Counted from the stretch's first letter, positions 8,317-19,327 are shown. The stretch: 20,000 nt of DNA from Trachelipus rathkii (GCA_015478945.1 JABUQX010065508.1:7501-27500); one strand, 5' to 3'. A program made the numbers and translations. Notes: generated by a model from the sequence alone, not told the origin.

Positions 8317-9438
8317 GCTCTGATTGTAAATGCTTTTAACGCCGATGTACATTGCTGTGTCGAATCGTTAAAAGTCAAGGGCTTGACTGTCAATGACGAT
8401 ACTGGCTCTACTATCTTGGGTGTTTTACTGGCCCAAAAATTGCCTTCACAAATTAAAGAAAAGGTTAAATGGGAACATGTCGGTAAAGACTGGACCCTTG
8501 ATTTCCTTTTTGATATGTTAAACCAGGCCCTATCAGTTTTAGAGGCCTCAGGTCAAACATTATCCAACAAGGACAATAAAAACCCCCCTAAAAAATCTGA
8601 ACATACTTCACCTTCCAATAATAAATGGAAGGGACAAGGGGCCAAACCCAAACAATCGACTATATTAAATACAAATGTAAACTCACCACCTCAAAGGTCC
8701 AATAATAAACAAAACTACCAACCTAACCAAAATAAACCTAACTTTAATAACAACTTTAATAGGTTTAACAATAATAAACTCCCTAACCATCAAAATAGAC
8801 CCCCATATTATAACAACAATCAAAATAATTATCAACATCGCCCTTCAAATAATAATCATAACCTCACTTTTTATAATAATAATGGTCAAAATAACCCTAT
8901 AAAATGTCGTTTCTGTAACAGCAGTCATTACACCGCCAATTGTAGTCTTATAAACACTCTTGAACTTCGAAACCAAATTGTCCAAAATCATCATTGGTGC
9001 CGAAGGTGTTTGAGTAGCAGTCACCCTACACCTGATTGTCAAAACAACAAAAAATGTTACACTTGTCAGTCTCCTGAGCATCATACTGCTCTTTGTCCCC
9101 AATATAAAAAACCAGAATATGTTACAACTATACCCCAATCCGCTTCAAACCACCTCACCTCCACCCTGTTGGCTCAGAGCCACGGTGTAGCTCTTCCCAT
9201 AGCGGATTTAAAAATAAATAAAGGAGACAAACCCATCTTAGTTCGAAGTATTTTCGATCAAGGATCCCAGGTCTCGTTGATATCGAAATCAGTGGCTAAA
9301 ATATTAAACTGCATTCCCCATTCCACTGTTAACATCTCCATAAACGGAATTAACAAAAAGGGCACTCCTTCAGTACATGATGTGGTCACCTTAAACATCA
9401 GTACCAAGGAGGGGGTGATTCTATATCTGCTGTTATAG
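8317..9438 (+). pseudogene. gag: Gag C-terminal half with zinc knuckles, plus first half of protease
   Basis: Opens after a stop at 8314-8316 that interrupts the same frame. It completes the Gag domain, then has an Asn/Gln-rich linker (8575-8900; runs of NNN, QNNYQ). Three CCHC zinc knuckles follow: CX2CX3HX4C at 8905-8943, CX2CX4HX4C at 8998-9039 and CX2CX4HX4C at 9055-9096. The short spacing of the first is usual in this family. The nucleocapsid part should bind element RNA. The aspartic protease begins after about 9150, with the active-site motif FDQGSQVSLIS; the catalytic Asp codon is 9256-9258. The frame fails at about 9410-9416, near a run of five G, and the rest of the protease is in another frame. 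Confidence 0.85.
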
Positions 9439-10184
9439 TAGATCGCCTTCCCAACGATCTTAAAATACCTGGGCTTGTAAAAACCACACAAATGCTCAGA
9501 CAATATCGTATCCCACTTGCCAATCCTTATCCAACATCAGATGTTATTACGGACATTGGCTTACTCCTCGGATCCGACAACCTCCCCCATTTTCTCCAAT
9601 CATATGAGAAAATAAATAATGTAAATTTGTTAAAAACAAATGTAGGTAATATTATTTGGGGCAAATTACCTTTTACTTCTGGTGGTACAGATTCTCAAGT
9701 CACTATTGTATCTTCTTTTAGGGCCGAAGTCCAATTTTTTGATCCTATAATTAGTTTTAGCCATTCTAATCATAAAAATATTGATCATTCTTCCTTTCTC
9801 CCTATAATTGAGGAGGAAGAACCATTAGTTTTAAGTGAAAATCCTCCCCTCTCTATAACTGAGGCAGAGGACTCTTTAAATTTAAATCCTTCACCTCCCT
9901 TCGAAGATGCCGAGGGAGGGGAAGTTGTAAATAATGCGCATCAACTTTCATATTTTTCCCAAGAGGAATATTTAGATTTAGTAAATAGGTTTAAGGTTTT
10001 GTCTGCCTCGGACGAGGCTTGTGAAATTGATTCCCCCATTAAAAGTACAAAAAATATGAATTTTACCTCAACTGAGGTTGGTGATGAACATCACCTTTCT
10101 GAAAAAATTATTATTTCCCCCTCGAAAAGTACAAAAAATATGAATTTGGTCTCCTCTGAGACTTGTGAGAACTCACACCTTTAA
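9416..10184 (+). pseudogene. Second half of retropepsin-like protease, then acidic spacer
   Basis: Continues the DUF1758-type aspartic protease in a new frame: IVDRLPNDLKIPG, then DIGLLLGSDN, corresponding to the family's hydrophobic-hydrophobic-G-D second signature, then IIWGKLP. From about 9720 it becomes an acidic, Ser/Pro/Asn-rich spacer (EEEEP, EAEDS, EDAEGGE) with the heptapeptide KSTKNMN encoded twice by identical 23-base repeats (10041-10063, 10125-10147), 84 bases apart. The frame stops at 10182-10184, while the spacer continues in the next frame. The ATG at 9492 is internal and not a true start. Confidence 0.8.
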
Positions 10185-13100
10185 AAATATTGATCAAAAT
10201 ATTTTATCTGCTTCAGCTGAAGCTTCTAGTACTGATTCTGCTTCAATAAAAAATATAGAAAATATAAATATTTCCTCAGCTGAGGACCCCCTCCCCCCTC
10301 CTTCTGTGATCACAGAGGAGGAGTATAATAAAAACTCCATAGACGACCTCGATCGTTTATGGTCTCTCTCCCATATTGGAATATTACCTGATGAGCAGTT
10401 TACTCTAGCTGAAAAAACTACCCTTGAATCATTTAAAGAAAATTTGCGCTTTATAAATGGGAAATATGTGGTGTCATTGCCATGGCGTGCAAACCATCCC
10501 AACTTACCTGATAATTATTCTTTGTCGAAACGTCGACTTTATAGTGTATTGAAACGGCTCAGGACTGAACCCGAATTATTAAACTCATATAATGATGTAA
10601 TAAAGGAACAGCTGTCCCTTGACTTCATCGAGGAAGTAAAACCTTCCACCCCCCTCCATCCTGAAGCCAAGTTACACTACCTTCCCCATCATGGGGTGCG
10701 TAAAAATTCCTCTACAACTAAACTTCGTTTAGTTTATGACTGCTCATCCAACAATCCCAGTTTAAATTTCTGTTTACACAGTGGTCCGTCCCTGATAACA
10801 GATCTGGGAAAATTATTATTAAAATTTAGAATAAAAAAGTACGCAACTTCATCAGATATTGAAAAGGCTTTCTTAGGGATTCGCTTAGCAGAAAAGGATC
10901 GAGATTCAACTCGTTTCCTATGGGTCAGAGACCCCTCAGACCCCCAATCACCTATAGTGACATATAGGTTCAAATCAGTACTATTTGGAGCAACTTGTAG
11001 TCCATTTCTATTGGCAGCATGCCTCCACCACCATGTAAATAAATCCCAAACGGCATACAAGGATGCCATACTAGAACAAATTTATGTAGATAACCTCTTC
11101 GGTACATTTGACACCGAGGATGAAATAAAACAATATTTTTTTGAAACCAGATCCTTATTTGCAGAGGCTGGTTTAAATTTAAGAGAGTGGGCTTCCAACT
11201 CATCTCTCGCTGCTTCTATGTTTCAAGAGAAAGAATTGGGCATAGAAGAACCTTGTTTAAAAATTTTAGGTATGGAATGGGATACCTCTTCGGATACCAT
11301 GTCCTACCCCACTCGTAGCTTCGACCCAGAAGCCAATACTAAACGTAAAATACTACATAATGTTGCATCTGCATTTGATCCTCTTGGTGTTTTGTCACCT
11401 GTAGTTATAAGAGGCAAAATGCTTCTACAAAAAATTTGGAAATTAAAACTTGACTGGGACCACAAGATTCCCAATGATCTTCAAAAAGAATGGAGATCAC
11501 TTGTGGTTCAATTTGAACAATGTTTAAACTTAAAGTTGCCCAGGCAACTTATATATTCAATTAATGTGGAACTCCACGCCTTTTCCGATGCATCTGGCTC
11601 TGCATACGGTACCGTGGTGTATGTAGTCTCTTGTGCAGACTCAACACCCATATCAAAAATATTATTATCAAAAGTAAAAGTATCCCCCATTAAAGAGCTT
11701 TCCATCCCCCGATTAGAACTTATGGGAGCTCTATTATCATCTCGCATGTTAAAATTTATATTAGAAACATTTGAAAACATATTAAACTTTGAAAAAATAT
11801 ATGCTTGGTGTGATAGTCAAGTCACCTTGCAGTGGATTTTTTCACAAAAACAACTCCCCACCTTTAACCAGAACAGGGTGGACGAGATTAGAAAAAATGT
11901 TCCCTCTATAGAATGGAAATATGTCCCTACACAGGACAACCCCGCCGACCTCGCTTCTCGCGGGTCAGATTGTAAATATTTATCTTCTGATTTATGGACA
12001 TCAGGTCCAACTTGGCTCTTAAATCCCTCAGACTGGCCAGTCTGGAGGGAACATCCTTCCTCTTCACAAAATAAAGAAGAAGATTTAATAATCTCAGCTG
12101 TGACAGTTACTCCAGTTGAGAGTATACTGAACAGTGAGAACTATTCATCTTATAATAAAATTGTAAAAATAACAGCTTTAGTATTCAGGTTCATAAAAAA
12201 TTTGAAAAACTCTGTAAATAAATCCCCCTTAAATAAATCAATTGTTAAACCTGAATTCTCCCATCAACTCTCCATTGAGGAGAAACAAATTTCTGAGTCA
12301 TATTGGATCAAATATATGCAAAGTTTGCATTTTCAGTCTGAAATAGATTGTTTAAAAAATAAAAAAACCCTTACACAGTTGTGTAAACAACTTAATATAA
12401 TATTAGTAAATGGTATACTCAGGTGTGACAGAAGGTTAGGAAACTCCTTCCTACCTTATGACACCAAATTCCCTTATTTACTCCCAAATAATCATCATTT
12501 AATAAAACTCATCATATGGGACACCCATATGTCCTTTCATCATTTAGGAACCTCTGAGCTCCTTTTAATAATACGCAGAAAGTATTATTTTTCCCATATG
12601 AGAACTAATATTAAAAAGGTCACGAGACCATGTATTTTGTGTAAACGTTTGCAAGCTCTTCACTTTAGGTCTGCCCCTCTGGCTGCTTTGCCTAAAGTAA
12701 GAGTTATTAACACTAAGCCATTTACTATTTTGGGAGTTGACCTGACAGGTCATTTTATAATTAAAACTTCAAAAACAGCCACCACCAAATGTTATATTGT
12801 ATTATTTACCTGTGCAACGACTCGAGCAGTCCATCTCGAGCTCGTTTTAGACAATAGCACAGAATCTTTTTTGAGATCATTCCGCCGCTTCATGGGTAGA
12901 CGTGGTGTCCCTTCTGTTGTTTACTCAGATAACGCCACCTACTTCCATGCATCATCTGATTATTTAAAACAGTTACATAGTTTACCATCTGTAAAACAAT
13001 TTTTAAACCAATACTCCATCACATGGAGGTTCAATCCTGCTCGTAGCAGCCACTACGGAGGATTTTTTGAACGTCTAATTGGGTTAACCAAACTCCATTT

Positions 13101-13767
13101 GAAACGTACCCTTACTAATGCCCTCATCACTTATGATGAATTTTATACAATTATAATTGAAGTGGAGGCAGTTTTAAATTGCCGTCCTCTCACATTTGTA
13201 GGGGATGACCTCCATAGTGAGGAACCACTCACCCCTTCCCATTTATTAACAGGGCATAAATTAAATTCTCTCCCAGTTCCAGAGGAACTTATTGAAATGG
13301 ATCCCACATATTTAGATCCTATAAAAATTGGTAAACGCTACAAATACATCCTCTCCCTTGTAAATAAATTTAAAATTAAATGGGAAAAGGATTATTTATT
13401 AAATTTAAGGCAATCTTATAACAAATCTGATCGCCCAAATGTAACTGTCGGAGACGTCGTCTTGGTGGAAGATGACGGTCCCCGTTTAAAATGGAAATTG
13501 GGAATTGTAAAAGTTTTACATACTTCCCCTGATGGCTATGTAAGATCGGTTTCCTTGAGTACGAGAACAGGTGAAATTACTCGCGCGCGGTCATTCATCT
13601 TTACCCTTTGGAAATTCATAGTAATATTTATGATTCTTCTACAGAAGAAGAATCACCTACAACATCAAGTTCTCCCCCTAGGAACCGCCGCCAGGCTAAC
13701 ATCCTGGCTTCCCGTCGGATCAAAGCTATATTCGATTCGAAATAAGCTTCGACGACAACTTTATTAA
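10144..13767 (+). pseudogene. pol: BEL/Pao Pol: reverse transcriptase, RNase H, integrase
   Basis: Long open frame after the acidic spacer. Residue numbers count from 10165. RT: LRLVYDCSS (D192), SSDIEKAF (catalytic D231), FGATCSPFLL, and YVDN with D309 and Asn in place of the usual second Asp. RNase H: FSDASGS (D475), PRLELMGALL (E518), WCDSQVTLQW (D550), NPADLASRG (D595). Integrase: zinc-binding His near 788-793 and CILC (C823, C826); core D859 (GVDLTG), D922 (SDNATYF) and E969 (HYGGFFERL), 46 residues between the last two. A DUF5641-like end follows (VGDVVLVEDDG, KWKLGIV). The product would copy the RNA, degrade it and integrate the DNA. There is no internal stop across about 1200 codons, but the last part after about 13585 is out of the family frame. 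Confidence 0.92.
13590..13745 (+). pseudogene. pol: C-terminal tail of Pol in a shifted frame
   Basis: Directly after a CG run at 13582-13589 the family-like ending moves to another frame: VIHLYPLEI corresponds to the conserved end of the DUF5641-type domain, followed by an acidic/Ser-rich and then Arg-rich tail, with a stop at 13743-13745. A two-base slip in the alternating CG run explains the shift. The unshifted frame instead gives a hydrophobic stretch up to 13767 that is unlike the family. Confidence 0.7.
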
Positions 13768-14474
13768 CCATTTAGACAACATCAAAAAACTTATCATTTA
13801 ATCTCTCGTACTATTAAACATTAAAAATAATTTATTAATTCTTAGGCTTATACCCTTATTTCTTCAAAACTGTGAACTGTGTATTCTCTCTCACCAGTGT
13901 CCCCAGGACTCTTCAAAGGTAGTTAAGCTCCTTTTGTACGGCATTAGGGGTTTTCTTACTTCAGGGTGTGTGTGCCGGGACTTACTGACTGTGTAATGTA
14001 ATTTCGAGTGCCTTGCATTTTCGTTTCAAAATACATTTATTTTCAGAACTAAAGGTGTGACCTTGTAATTATTATATTCTTCGAGAAACAGTTGTCCTGG
14101 GATGGAGATTTCTTTAGGGGAAGGGTTTCCGTAGTTCCCTTGACTTTGATACTGTTGGTGGTTCGGGTTATTAACCCACCTTTTTATTTTTAAAAAAGAA
14201 AGGAACAACCACCCCCCTTTTTAATAAAATCAGGGTCGTTGCCTTCTGTTAGTGGTGATATTTTGAAACTAGAAGGTGCAAGACGCGAGAGTTAAGTTAT
14301 ATTACATATGCCTGAGTGTGACCCACTACCGACCCATTCAAAATTCCTATCCTTCACAGACACAGTTCACTGGCAATAAAGAGTATAACTTGTTTAGCTT
14401 TATTTTCTTTCACCCAAAACTTACGAAAACAAATTAATATCTTTTCGTTGGTTTCCTTTGGGTGTGGAATTTAA
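13768..14474 (+). other. Non-coding 3' internal region; no env seen
   Basis: About 700 bases between pol and the 3' LTR. No plausible frame longer than 60 codons and no envelope-like signal or membrane segments. It has an AATAAA at 14375-14380 and a purine tract with a C run (14190-14217). The bases just before the LTR, GGGTGTGGAATTTAA (14460-14474), are a weak polypurine-tract candidate for plus-strand priming. The purine run at 14190-14205 is a better tract but lies about 270 bases too far left. Confidence 0.5.
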
Positions 14475-14827
14475 TGTAATTTATTTTAAATTACTTCATT
14501 TGCCACTAGTGGCCAGTTTTCCTTTTGGGTTTGATGACTGGATTCGCGAGTGGTTGATTTGCAATCGTGATCAAGGGAATTGTGAATGCATTAGTCATCG
14601 CTATTTCCTTTTAAAATTTTGTAAATAATCTTAATAATCATTTATATATGAAAATTAAAATTTATTAATAAAAAATTGCTCTGAGAGTCGGTGCAAATTT
14701 GCACCGAGAAATTTCAGATTTCAATACCGTATTATGATAGTGGCTCATAAGAGTAAAGTATCCCTTATAATTGGGCTACGCCCTTGAAATTCACAATATT
14801 GATTCATTTAATAATAAATAGTTAAAA

Positions 14828-14890
14828 TCCCAAGTTTGGGACCCCTGGGTTACCTGTAACCCCAAAAATGGGGTTAGGGGCTGGTGCTCC
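14828..14890 (+). other. Run of adjacent hairpins in 3' LTR U3
   Basis: Counterpart of the cluster in the 5' LTR: TCCCAA-GT-TTGGGA (14828-14841), GGGTTAC-CT-GTAACCC (14847-14862), AACCCC-6 nt-GGGGTT (14858-14875), then GGGG...CCCC. The second stem is unchanged between copies; the first has lost its outer G-C pair, and the third has a one-base shorter loop. Confidence 0.7.
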
Positions 14891-14995
14891 CCCCCCATTT
14901 CATTTTTTGTTAAAAATTTCAACGGATTCTTCTTATTCATGTCAAAAACTATTATCGTTAAGCCAATTTTCGCCAAAAATATTATATATTTGCGA

Positions 14996-15008
14996 TTATA
15001 TATATATA

Positions 15009-15055
<47 letters not shown>

Positions 15056-15087
15056 ATTATATATATTTATTTTAAATATTATATATA

Positions 15088-15142
<55 letters not shown>
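14996..15142. repeat. TA microsatellite in 3' LTR
   Basis: Nearly pure alternating TA with a short TTTATTTTAAAT interruption, at the position of the double TA tract of the 5' LTR. The apparent Tyr/Ile-rich reading frames across it are artefacts of the repeat. Confidence 0.9.
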
Positions 15143-15146
<4 letters not shown>

Positions 15147-15468
15147 ACCTCTTATAATCAAAATTTCTTAAAGTAAAACTGATACAAGTAACCGGCATTC
15201 GATTTTCTCTCTTTTGACAGAGTTTTGAAATTTCATACTTCCCTTGATTATACTACAGATATAAAACTATATTTTGATAAAGTTTTACATCAATCAAAGT
15301 CATAATTACATAATTATAAACATATCGAATTACCTGTCAAAGATAGGCCTTCGATTTTGAGAATTTTCATTTTGAAAGTTTTCCCGCCCCCCCCTAGTTA
15401 ACCAGGTGCTCAATGAATGCCAGATTTGGTTAGTATTTCAAGTTGGTCTTAACACTCTAATCTTTCAT

Positions 15469-15528
15469 TTACGTAAGTGTCATTGACCTCCTTTAATCGA
15501 AAGGTCAAGTTTTGACCTCAGATGACCT
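15469..15528. promoter_or_regulatory. Cluster of AGGTCA half-sites plus TTACGTAA (3' LTR)
   Basis: Base-for-base copy of the 5' LTR cluster: TTACGTAA at 15469-15476 and half-sites at 15484-15489, 15502-15507, 15513-15518 and 15523-15528, with unchanged spacing. Confidence 0.5.
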
Positions 15529-15909
15529 TTCAAATTTTTACATTAAAAATTCAATATATTTTAGCTTGCAATCGTCCTAGAAAAATAAAATTTATATCAA
15601 ATTAATCAGAAAAACATACAGAATCTGATAGTTATTGTTAAAATTGTTAATTATCTTTAATTAAAAAATTACAATTATTATGTAATTTCTCTGAGAATAA
15701 ACATATCCAGTTTACAACATGTGATTGTTGCCAGAGGTTTCTGTTGTAAACTTCTAATGATTTTTACGATAAATCTACATTAGTTCGTTTGATAAATTTA
15801 TTTATTTACTATATAATTTTAAATTTGCTAATTTTTGATAATAAATTTGTTATTGAAATATTAATAATTCAATTTAAAGTTTATTTAACTAATTGCTCAC
15901 CGTCAACCC

Positions 15910-15962
15910 CCTCGGCGTCGTTTTGATCGACTATAAAACGGCGAGAGCGACCGAGGAGCATT
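15910..15962 (+). promoter_or_regulatory. Predicted 3' LTR core promoter, TATA box
   Basis: Same core promoter as in the 5' LTR, TATAAAA at 15932-15938 with the same inverted arms. Identity with the 5' LTR ends at 15961, about 30 nt after the TATA box starts. It could drive transcription into the right flank. Confidence 0.55.
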
Positions 15963-17663
15963 ATTATCTTAATTTACTGCACTTGTCATCAGTAGACTCC
16001 GTCCCATATTTTGCATTCCGAGTCGAAAGAGAAGTCTACGAGATTCATTTATAATGCAGTTACAGTAGTCAATAATTTTGATGAAGCTTGCTTCTCAAGT
16101 GAGCTTCCACCTTTCAATTTTAGAGGTTCCACGCCATTTCAGGAGGCGTTTTACCGATGTTTAAGTCAGGGCTGTTTGATCCTTTTTTTTTATAAATCAA
16201 CAGCAGAACCATTGAAATTTTCCTTCCGTTAAACAGTGATCTTAGAATTTTTATAGGTATATCATTCATAAAGCCTTCCTGGACAAACTGATAGGACCCC
16301 ACTAATGGCTATTCAGCCCCCCTTCTATCCTATTTCAGATGTTAGAAAAAAAGGCATTATTTTTTGATTCGTTTATATATTAATTTTTTGATAAGTGTTT
16401 TGACGTTATATATCGAATCAGTCTCTTCTGATTGTGTTGTTCTATTTGGAATGACCCAATTTTGATAGTGGACACACGAGTCGATATATAATGTTGAAGT
16501 ACTTCATATAGAATAGTTCACAGTCTTGGATTAATCCGATTCGCCTACGGTTATTTGGTAACCGGTTTTTATCACCGGACCAAATATCTGTGCAAATCAC
16601 CTTCCAAGTCGCCCTTTTTTTATTTCGTCTTAATTTTTATGTCCAGTTTTATTTGTAGGTGGAGAAATCTTCGAGGTTTTTGTCTATCTTTTTGCTCTCC
16701 CTCTCTCTATCTCTTCGGCGAAAGCTAAAAAGATATAATATTTACAAACACCTTTGTACCCAACGTGATGTATACTACCTTTTTGTTTATTTTTTTACAC
16801 AAGAAAACAATAAACTCACACTCAAAAAAGTAAGCAAAAACGCTAAATGGGAGAAATTGAAAGGATAAAAGATTTGGAGAAAATTCAATATAAGAGGAAT
16901 GCTCAGGAAATTTCAAATTTAAAGATTTGTTTAAAGAATGTTTCATAGAGAAAAAAATCTCGTCGTAGTTGAAATTAGAAATTTCAATTAAAATAAGTAG
17001 GTTAAAAATTACTGTATCGTCGCTAAAAAATGAGAATCATTTTTATTAATATTGAAAATTAAATATAAATTGTAAATGGCATAGAAAATAGAAAGTTAGA
17101 AATAATAACTAAAAATCAAAATCTAAATATTTGTCAATATTTCATACGTGAAATCTGCATTTTCAAGAGTTGTCATAAAACCGATTTTTGTTATAAAAAT
17201 GCTATAGTAACATTCCCTCTTTAAATATTATAAATGAAAATTACTCTTTATATATATATTTATTAAAATAAATATATAAAATTATAAATATTTATTTATA
17301 AACATTAAAAAATCGTCTTGATAGTTGGTCACGTGGCCTCAGAATTTGCCTCATAAATGAGACAAAATCAAAAATGCAAATTTTCGATTGTATTTATTTA
17401 AAATATTCAAATTAAATATTTATAAAGCTTAAATCATATATTTTATGGTTTTAAATCATCAATGGATGATACCCATATACATATATATATATATATATCC
17501 ATATATTTTTTGTGCAAAATAATAAAATTAAATGTTCAAAGTTTAGCGAGTTTTTGAACTTCGTGTAATTTTCGCGTCGCAATTTCCGTGCATGTAAATT
17601 GTAACTAGTGGTAATGGTAGACATAGTTTAACCCTGGTGGTGGAGCAAATATTAGAAATCCCC

Positions 17664-17686
17664 AGACAGAGGCTTCACCCCTGTCT
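17664..17686 (+). other. Conserved stem-loop in 3' LTR
   Basis: AGACAGAGG, loop CTTCA, CCCCTGTCT, the equivalent of the hairpin at 4954-4976 in the other LTR. Confidence 0.5.
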
Positions 17687-17864
17687 TTTAGTAATAATTA
17701 GTTTCCAAGAAGTAGACATTTGCTTATTACGGTTTCTTCTTGTTTTCCTTGTTTTCTAAACAGAAACGAGAAACATTAGGAACCTAAAGTAAAGGTTATT
17801 ACATTGGAAATTTGTCTTTCTTCTAGAATGCTTTGCATTTCTAGAGATTGACGATTCCTACAAA

Positions 17865-17945
17865 TAATAATTATTATTGGTAGTCATTACCATTAATAAT
17901 AATTATTATTATAATTATTATTGGTAGTCATTACCATTAATAATA

Positions 17946-17977
<32 letters not shown>

Positions 17978-18014
17978 CATCATTTATTTTAGTGTAGCTA
18001 GTATACTGCTTTTA

Positions 18015-18088
<74 letters not shown>

Positions 18089-18089
18089 G
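17865..18089. repeat. Duplicated GGTAGTCATTACC hairpin and ATT arrays (3' LTR)
   Basis: The hairpin core occurs twice, at 17879-17891 and 17923-17935, a 44-base tandem duplication. ATT arrays follow at about 17945-17977 and 18018-18089, shorter than those in the 5' LTR. Confidence 0.9.
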
Positions 18090-18726
18090 CTTTCATAGTA
18101 CTAATTATAGAAAGTCTTGGTAGTATGCTGTTATTGTATCCGTTATCACAATAAATATTGTTGTTATTATTGTCTTTATCTTCGGAATTTGACTAGAGTT
18201 TTTTTCATCTTTGTCCACTTCCGAAGATATAAAATTATACTACATCTTGTTCGATAACGTGGTTACACATTCGGAAATTCAGAAATAGCTTCGCAATGAA
18301 AATTTTATAGTTTCAAACATTGAAACGACTTCCTTATAAAATAAATCTAGTAAACTTTCAATAACAACATAAAAAATAAATTTCAATTAAATTTAATATA
18401 CGACAAAACTTTTTCGTCCCCAAAAATCATCATAAATAAAACTCGATTCTTTTATGGACATTCAGTTTATATAAGCAGTAAATTAGAGAACAATAATTTT
18501 TTTCATGTCGTTGTATATATAATATATTAATATTTTGGTCCACGAACCGAGTCCACCAGTATATATGTTATACAAATTTATATTCACTATTCATTGGCCC
18601 ACTTCTAAACTGATCGAGCGAAAGTGGTACCGCGTTGGAGATTAGTTTGGAAGCGGGAATAAATGTAGATTTATGATCTAGTCTTCATTAGCCCAGCTAC
18701 CTGGGACTGGGTCATAAATCCCCACA

Positions 18727-18759
18727 CTATCTATCTATTTATATATCTATCTATCTATT
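18727..18759. repeat. CTAT microsatellite at right LTR junction
   Basis: CTATCTATCTATTTATATATCTAT-type repeat beginning at the base after the LTR terminus, where a target-site duplication would be expected. Confidence 0.85.
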
Positions 18760-19206
18760 ACTACACCCTCCACAAAGTAAGTAAAAACAATCTCCGGAGT
18801 AGAAATATTAATGCAAGGGGGAAAAGCAATTGTATATGCATTCTCGTCTTTGTTCCTTTAATGGTTATTAATTTTAGTTGTTCTTTTTTCCTAATATAAT
18901 AATTATTTTTGTTTTTTATTTAAGGGTTTCACTCGGTTTCTTTTCTACTCTTTTGAAACCAATTCCTTAAAAAAAAGAAAGTAAAAATTATGAAGAAACT
19001 TTTCACTTTAAAAAGCAAAGCCTCATTATATTTTTATATTTATCTTGTGGAAGAAGCTAAAATAAAAAAAAGAAAAAAAAGAAAAAGGGAAAAAAGAAAT
19101 GATAAACTTGAAATAAGGTTAAAACAATAAACGATTCACAATTTCATTATTTTACATGGATTGATTTTCATTCAAGGAAATGGAAGAAAAAATAAATAAA
19201 TAAAAT
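18760..19206. other. Low-complexity flank, no gene seen
   Basis: AT-rich flank with a pyrimidine-rich stretch (about 18885-18960) followed by A/G-rich tracts (18967-18985, 19050-19105). I see no coding sequence, RNA gene or recognisable repeat family. Confidence 0.5.
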
Positions 19207-19294
19207 GCACATACATAATACATACATACATACATACATACATACATACATACATACATACATACATACATACATACATACATACATACATACA

Positions 19295-19327
<33 letters not shown>

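Larger units (their letters stand above)
1635..18726 (+). mobile_element. BEL/Pao LTR retrotransposon, giant LTRs, inactivated
   Basis: A single 17,092-bp element inferred from two long direct repeats enclosing a Gag-PR-RT-RNaseH-IN coding region. The integrase lies after RNase H, and the pol protein has a Peptidase_A17/Pao-type RT context, DUF1758-type protease, DUF1759-like Gag and DUF5641-like C terminus, the combination that defines BEL/Pao. A tRNA-Lys-like primer site lies just inside the left repeat. The right LTR begins TG, the left begins CG (one presumed change), and both end CCCCACA. No envelope gene is present. Several frame changes and one stop disable the coding region. No target-site duplication is visible: the five bases before 1635 are TGTGT, and those after 18726 are CTATC, the start of a microsatellite. 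Possible explanations are recombination between two copies, or loss of the right flank into the CTAT repeat. Confidence 0.85.
14475..18726 (+). repeat. 3' long terminal repeat (4252 bp)
   Basis: Second copy of the long direct repeat, starting TGTAATTT and ending CCCCACA. All landmarks of the 5' copy recur in order: hairpin cluster 14828-14890, TA tract 14996-15142, half-site cluster 15484-15528, TATA box 15932-15938, the stem-loop at 17664-17686, the GGTAGTCATTACC hairpin (here present twice), two ATT arrays and the terminal AATAAA near 18658. The TA tract before the terminus that is long in the 5' copy is nearly absent here. The unit has no coding sequence that I believe. Confidence 0.85.

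Noticed and set aside
9408..9420. Programmed frameshift at the GGGGG run
   Set aside because: The shift falls inside the protease domain, so a one-base loss in a homopolymer is the simpler reading.
10734..11203. Minus-strand frames within pol
   Set aside because: They are shadows of the strongly supported RT coding strand, with no recognisable motifs.
13768..14474. Envelope gene, sought between pol and the 3' LTR
   Set aside because: No frame longer than about 60 codons, and no signal peptide or membrane segment.
16011..16232. 73-codon frame in the 3' LTR
   Set aside because: The matching part of the 5' LTR has stops and indels, and no family is recognisable.
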